From the NCBI RefSeq assembly GCF_051622035.1, contig NC_135356.1:14246079-14310078 (forward strand): a stretch of 64,000 nt of DNA. The letters are read 5' to 3'. Source of the DNA: Arctopsyche grandis. Taxonomy: Eukaryota > Arthropoda > Insecta > Trichoptera > Hydropsychidae. Both the position numbers and the translations under genes were made by a program. Each line of letters starts with the position of its first letter. Within the stretch, counting starts at the first letter, position 1. This document shows, piece after piece, positions 57,871 to 64,000 of the stretch. The notes under the pieces were generated by a model. It saw only the letters and a program-made list of their open reading frames with translations, was not told the origin of the DNA and did no database searches.

Positions 57871-59595
57871 CAGTGTTCTCTCGATTATCCGGGCTAATGC
57901 TGGAGAGTAGAGTTTAGGAACTATCAATTTTTGATATCGTTTTTATTGTTTGATCGACAATATAAACGATATCTGCATCACTCGTGCATTGAGAACCCGC
58001 ATCATTTGAATTGCGTTCAAACCACTTCTCGATGTTTTCCCGATCAACATTTTCAAAGCATTTTAAATGTTCCATTAATTTGCATATTTCACAGAAATTG
58101 ATCAAATCGTTATCTCCTCAGCAAGAGCTGTGAGAACATCAGCACTGTAAAGCCGTTTCATTGATGATACGACATCTTGACTTGTAACATTAGGCAGTAA
58201 AATTTTAGCCATCATAATTATTGTATTATAGTTTCATTTGAATGAAAAGGAACATAATCTATTAACAATACTGTTATAACCTTTTTACTTTATCTATGTA
58301 TGTTACGTAGTAACAATAGATGAAGTTTTGTGATCATGCAAAAATTTCAACTCGAGATTTTGACTAATTCGAACTCGCAATCGATCACTGATCACGTTTT
58401 TATGATCTAGAAAATATCAGTGGATTTTTTGAACACCGTCCATCCTATCGAACTGAATTTCTTATCGATACGACCTAAATTTTCTTCGAATTTTTAAGTT
58501 GACCGAAAATGGTCCTTCCCTTATTAGGTGTCCTGTTTTTTATTAAGTTTTTGAATTTAATTATCTTCCAAATCGCTAATCAAATCAAACTGAAATTTTT
58601 TTACATGTACATAATGGAAATTATAAATTTTATACTCCAATATTTTTTCCTAAACTGGAAGTAGTAGTTTAGGAAATAGTTGTTTTTCTGAGACCTTTTG
58701 GTTTACTGAACTGAAATTTTATATCTAGAAGTTTAAGCTTAATTAACCAAGTTATGTGTATAAAATTTGGTAGGCATTCGTCAACCGAAAGTTTTTCGAT
58801 TTTTCTTCTACTATTTTTTTCGACCCCTTAAACATGTGTGCGCTTTGTATCAATGTGATGAAAATAAATAAAAATAGACTAAATTTAATAAACCGGAAGT
58901 TGGATTTTTTCCTCTTAGAAAAGTATAAAATATTGTTACCACGATTACTTCCACACCCCTGAACATATCAAGGTGAAAATTAATATTTGTATTTTTTATG
59001 TACTAACTTAGAGTTGGTCAGAATTTGGAAACAATATTTCATTATTTTATTTTGACCTTTTAAAGTATTTTTATTTTCTAGATATTTAATGTGTATAATA
59101 TTTATAGTGATTTTAAGTAATAAATAAATTTTGAACAAAATCTGACAACCGGAAGTAGAACTTTTGTCTTGTATAAGTTTCCCTACATTTAAGCTCAATT
59201 TGTATCGAAAATGCTCTCATGATCGATATGTGTGTTTAATTATCGAATTTTGCTTTGTAACCTTATATTCCTCGAATACATAGATAAAGTCATGGGAATT
59301 TTACTTTTTTAAAACTCCTTTAGTCTTGAACCCAATCTTCAAAGACCCTGTCTATCCGTGGGTCTTTTTCGGTTATAATAATCAACAGAAAGATTTTTTA
59401 TTACTAAAAATTTAATTTTATGAGTTCCTGAGCATTTCCACAACACTTAATTGTTATACTCGTACACTCTTTAGATGATTTGTGTCCGACTGAGGACTTT
59501 TCTTTCGACGAAGCAAGTGTTATTGTTGATTTTAATAAAAATTTAATTTATTTCAAGCACAGATAATCCGCACGTGGATAATCGAGAGTATACTG
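57871..59595 (-). mobile_element. pogo/Tigger element, unit 2 copy
   Basis: Duplicate of 33294-35018 with the same ends, TA flanks, length and nested repeat (58287-59290). It shows the same transposase relics at 57914-58105. Confidence 0.85.
58287..59290. repeat. TATCTATGTA-ended repeat, unit 2 copy
   Basis: Duplicate of 33710-34713 within the duplicated Tigger element. Confidence 0.8.
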
Positions 59596-60373
59596 TACAT
59601 ATACAAATATTTATTATAAAAACCCTGTGTCGACATTTATACATAGTAAGTTTGAACCACATACATAAAATAAAAACATGAAAAAAGGATTATATGCAGA
59701 TAAATTAAAAAAAAGTGTTTCCATACAATATTTATTCTCAATCCAATTGGGCCAACTACACACATACATTTACTGTATCATCTCAAATTTCTTTTTCAAT
59801 TGTAACATAATATAATTTGAAAGCAAAATTAAAACTATATTCGCGCATATATTATTACCACTTAAATTGGCCGCGCGATTTCAACAATAGTATAACATAT
59901 ATAACATTTCTTAAGAATAATTAAAAAAATTCATATATACATATGAAATAAATTTAAAAAACTTGAACCAAAACAGATAAATCCAACAAAAACTGAAAAC
60001 CAAAACAGAAGCATCACAGTTGAAAATCATTTGTTTACAATTTACATATATAGAGGTATATTTAAAAGTATTTCATTTAATTTTTAGCGCAAACATGAAT
60101 TACTTTTTACTCAAAGGAGGTAAGTAAAAATGGGGAAATTCCAATTTTCAAAAATAAATTAAACGTAAAACATATCTAATGTTTTGTAAAATATTTCTCG
60201 AAACGAAGAAAAATTAACTTATGCCACATAAAAATGCAAAAATCAAAATGCGCGCATTGAAATGAAAAGAATGCCATATTAAAATCATCGCCAGCCATAA
60301 ATTTGTAATTTACAGAAAAACAATATACTACTAATACATATAACATTCGGATTGTCCTCGATTTCGAATTTGT

Positions 60374-63300
60374 TTAACTTTCATTTAGTGGGCAGTCCAC
60401 TCTGAAACAATATGTGATAATTTAAAATTACAAAATACTTATGTACATATGTATATGAGGCTTAGAGATAATCTGCATATATCTTACACATCATGGGCGT
60501 TGTCGTAAGGCGCTCCGCACAAAGGGCACTTGTCACTTGGAATACCCATAAGTTCATCCGTTATTGGGGTGGATCCCGAAGCAATGACGGGGCTAATTTC
60601 ATTTAGTGGGCAGTCCACTCTGAAACAATATGTGATAATTTAAAATTACAAAATACTTATGTATATGAGGTTTAGAGATAATCTGCATATATCTTACACA
60701 TCATGGGCGTCGTCGTAAGGCGCTCCGCACAAAGGGCACTTGTCACTTGGAATACCCATAAGTTCATCCGTTATTGGGGTGGATCCCGAAGCAATGACGG
60801 GGCTAATTACTAGGTCTCGAAGGCTCGCTTCTATATTTTCTGTCATCGATTGAGAGCTTCTGTAAATATAATTGAAAATCGTTTGGTACTTAAAGGTATT
60901 TTGGTCTTTTTGTATTTATCATAAAAATATCACTATAATATGTACTTACATCTGCCTGCCATCAATTTTTGGTAGCAATGGTTTTCCTATTCAAAATATA
61001 AATATGTGTTAATTTTGAAAGTAGTCTGTTTCAAATTTTAGTTTGCACATTTTTGACATGATATAATATATATATATATATATGTACTAGTTGAACCCGG
61101 CATGCGTTGCAATGCCACAATAACGCATGCAATTCCCGTTCCCGTTTTTGAGAGATTTTTTTTAACAGAAACCATCGCAGGTATGCACACAATATCTCAT
61201 GTAAGTTTTATCGCAATCGGTTGAATGGTATAGATTGATTTTTATATATATTTATGTATGTATATATGTAGGTATTAACATAGCCAATAAAGGGAAACAA
61301 TACAATATATATACTATCTAAAACCATTAGTGTATATACATATGTACATATCTATAATGTACATACATATGTATATGAATTTAGGGCACTTGTCCCTTGG
61401 AATACCCATAAGTTCCTCCGTTATTGGGATGGATCCCGAAGCTGTGACGGGGCTAATTGCTAGGTCTCGAAGGCTCGCTTCTATATTTTCTGTCATCGAT
61501 TGAGAGCTTCTGTAAATATAATTGAAAATCGTTTGGTACTTAAAGGTATTTTGGTCTTTTTGTATTTATCATAAAAATATCACTATAATATGTACTTACA
61601 TCTGCCTGCCATCAATTTTTGGTAGCAATGGTTTTCCTATTCAAAATATAAATATGTGTTAATTTTGAAAGTAGTCTGTTTCAAATTTTAGTTTGCACAT
61701 TTTTGACATGATATAATATATATATATATATATGTACTAGTTGAACCCGGCATGCGTTGCAATGCCACAATAACGCATGCAATTCCCGTTCCCGTTTTTG
61801 AGAGATTTTTTTTAACAGAAACCATCGCAGGTATGCACACAATATCTCATGTAAGTTTTATCGCAATCGGTTGAATGGTATAGATTGATTTTTATATATA
61901 TTTATGTATGTATATATGTAGGTATTAACATAGCCAATAAAGGGAAACAATACAATATATATACTATCTAAAACCATTAGTGTATATACATATGTACATA
62001 TCTATAATGTACATACATATGTATATGAATTTAGGGCACTTGTCCCTTGGAATACCCATAAGTTCCTCCGTTATTGGGATGGATCCCGAAGCTGTGACGG
62101 GGCTAATTGCTAGGTCTCGAAGGCTCGCTTCTATATTTTCTGTCATCGATTGAGAGCTTCTGTAAATATAATTGAAAATCGTTTGGTACTTAAAGGTATT
62201 TTGGTCTTTTTGTATTTATCATAAAAATATCACTATAATATGTACTTACATCTGCCTGCCATCAATTTTTGGTAGCAATGGTTTTCCTATTCAAAATATA
62301 AATATGTGTTAATTTTGAAAGTAGTCTGTTTCAAATTTTAGTTTGCACATTTTTGACATGATATAATATATATATATATATATATATGTACTAGTTGAAC
62401 CCGGCATGCGTTGCAATGCCACAATAACGCATGCAATTCCCGTTCCCGTTTTTGAGCGATTTTTTTTAACAGAAACCATCGCAGGTATGCACACAATATC
62501 TCATGTAAGTTTTATCGCAATCGGTTGAATGGTATAGATTGATTTTTATATACATATACATATTTATGTATGTATGTATATATATGTACATATGTATGTA
62601 GTGTAAATCTATAAATTTACTTTTACATTGCACCAAAGAGATTCGTGAAGTTGTTTTGGACAAAATGTAACTATTGTGGAATAAATTAATGAATCTTTTT
62701 AGCATAACTATTGCCGTAAGATAGGATTACTATTCGTCAGTCCCGCAAAGATAAATGTCCCGGATTTAACTATTTACAGCTTTATACTGAGCGTATAAAG
62801 CTGAACATTAATATTTGTATTCTTTGTGTACTAACTTGGAGCTGATAAGGTTTTGGTCAACATTTGTAAACCGGAAGTAGTATTTTTTTTTAAAACAATA
62901 TTTCATTATTATATTTTTATCTTTTAAATTATTTTTATTTTCTTGATATCTTATGTGTATGACGATGATGGTGATTTTAAGTATTAAAAAAATTTCGAAC
63001 AAAATCTGACAACCAAAAGTAGAATTTTTGTCTTGTGTAATTTTCCCTACATTTGCGCTCATAACCGTATGTGTGTGTGTAAACGTATTTTATTATTATG
63101 TTTAATTATCGAATTTTGTTTTGTGACCTTCTTATATTCCTCAAACACATACATAGATAAAGTCATGGGTTAGTCACATCCGAATTTCACATGAAAATAA
63201 TTCAAATTCAACCATGTCGAATAGAAACTTTGATTTGTTTTTCGATCGCCAACAAACTTTACGTACATACATACATACATACATACAAAGTCTCTTTCGA

Positions 63301-64000
63301 AATTATATATTAGATATTGCATAGCATGTGTAAATAAAAAGTAAGAAGAGGTTATTAAAAATGGGGGGGGGCTCAAATTTTAGTTTTTTTTCCGGTGTGC
63401 TAAAAATCCTCGGGCCGGTCCTGATGATATGGGACACAAACCCCCTATTTACTGTAATTTAAAATTATGCAACCGCTTAAATAGAACAGCAGTTATTTCA
63501 TATTAAAACACAAATGAATTAAAAACCAATTGGATTTACACACATGCATATCTAAACAAATGTCTACTACTATTAATATGAAGTTTTTCAACATACTTGC
63601 TCTGTGTCGTGGCGGTTTCACAAAGGGTTGGTGTTTAGCCTTATTGATAAGAGGACAATGCGACCTGAAACAAAATGTTATAATTTACAGTTACAGAATG
63701 CGTATATTTAGATATTATATGTACATACATATGTACATGTATCAGTTTTAAAGATAATCTATATATGTATATCTTACTCCATGTGCGCTTCTAAGTCGGT
63801 TGCATTGCAAATTGAGCATTTATATGCCCGCAAAAAGCGGCACATAACATTGCCTCTCTTTGTCTCCATCATATGAGAAAGGTAAATCCTTTTAGGTTTT
63901 CCTGTTGTGACGCAATATTCACAACTTTTACGTCTCTTGATCACCTAAAATGTATATGGATGAGAGGTTATAAATGCCTTGAAATAGTATCAACTTATTG
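60374..64000 (-). CDS. second Nanos-like gene copy, 5' part beyond window
   Basis: Exon equivalents in transcript order: 63944-63778 (CCHC1 and most of CCHC2), 63664-63597, 60986-60950, 60859-60698, 60619-60488 and 60401-60374 (stop). The sequence is the same as unit 1 over the exons I compared, including splice sites and all zinc ligands. It differs in having three rather than two of the 650-bp blocks, giving two extra truncated exon 6 copies with starts at 61509 and 62159. The first two coding exons would lie past 64000, so whether this copy is complete cannot be judged here. Confidence 0.72.
60798..62560 (-). repeat. 650-bp intragenic tandem repeat (unit 2, three copies)
   Basis: The block present twice in unit 1 is present three times here: the truncated exon 6 copies end in stops at 61314 and 61964, exactly 650 bases apart, and appear identical to each other. 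Confidence 0.87.
62766..63164. repeat. TATCTATGTA repeat fragment, unit 2 copy
   Basis: Duplicate of 37537-37935. Confidence 0.65.

Overview
The window is AT-rich nuclear DNA of an insect; the order cannot be fixed from sequence alone. The evidence is spliced genes with insect-like protein sequence, GT-AG introns, many (TA)n and (CATA)n microsatellites, and dense non-LTR, LTR, hAT, pogo/Tigger and TTAA-flanked transposons. No prokaryotic, organellar or free-living viral genes were seen. Most of the 64 kb is transposon-derived; only two host genes are supported.

Layout. 1-7.1 kb: gene-poor, with a (TA)n tract, a tRNA-like hairpin and a hAT (Buster-type) fragment. 7.1-12.7 kb: nested transposons, with a TTAA-flanked element holding a hAT element that holds a second hAT element, then hAT and RTE fragments. 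12.8-15.4 kb: a 5'-truncated RTE-type non-LTR retrotransposon. 15.7-20.2 kb: a hAT element with clear ends, a member of a repeat family with termini like ACTTTATCTATGTA, and Tigger remnants. 21.7-32.0 kb: a complete 12-exon DNAJC11 gene on the + strand (556 codons) with a GC-AG intron. 33.3-35.0 kb: a Tigger element interrupted by another repeat. 35.8-39.9 kb: a Nanos-type zinc-finger gene on the - strand, convergent with DNAJC11, carrying two extra copies of the second CCHC knuckle.

42.2-64 kb: a second, near-identical copy of the block running from DNAJC11 intron 8 through the Nanos-like gene, so the window holds a large head-to-tail duplication whose junction lies at a foldback MITE. The second copy carries DNAJC11 exons 9-12 (exon 9 frameshifted) and at least the 3' half of a second Nanos-like gene, which runs off the window end. 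Between them lie insertions absent from the first copy: a gag-coding LTR element lacking pol, a perfect 1.43 kb (TA)n tract, an inverted duplication, a second pol-less LTR element sharing an LTR with a partial tandem copy, a non-coding LTR element with a visible 4-bp target duplication and a matching empty site in the first copy, and a second copy of the hAT element.

Functionally, DNAJC11 is a mitochondrial outer-membrane J-protein linked to cristae organisation, and Nanos proteins are germline translational repressors acting with Pumilio. They are neighbours with no evident functional link. Whether the duplication is real or two haplotypes placed in series cannot be decided from sequence alone; assembly error is a live alternative, especially around the long (TA)n tract and the inverted block.
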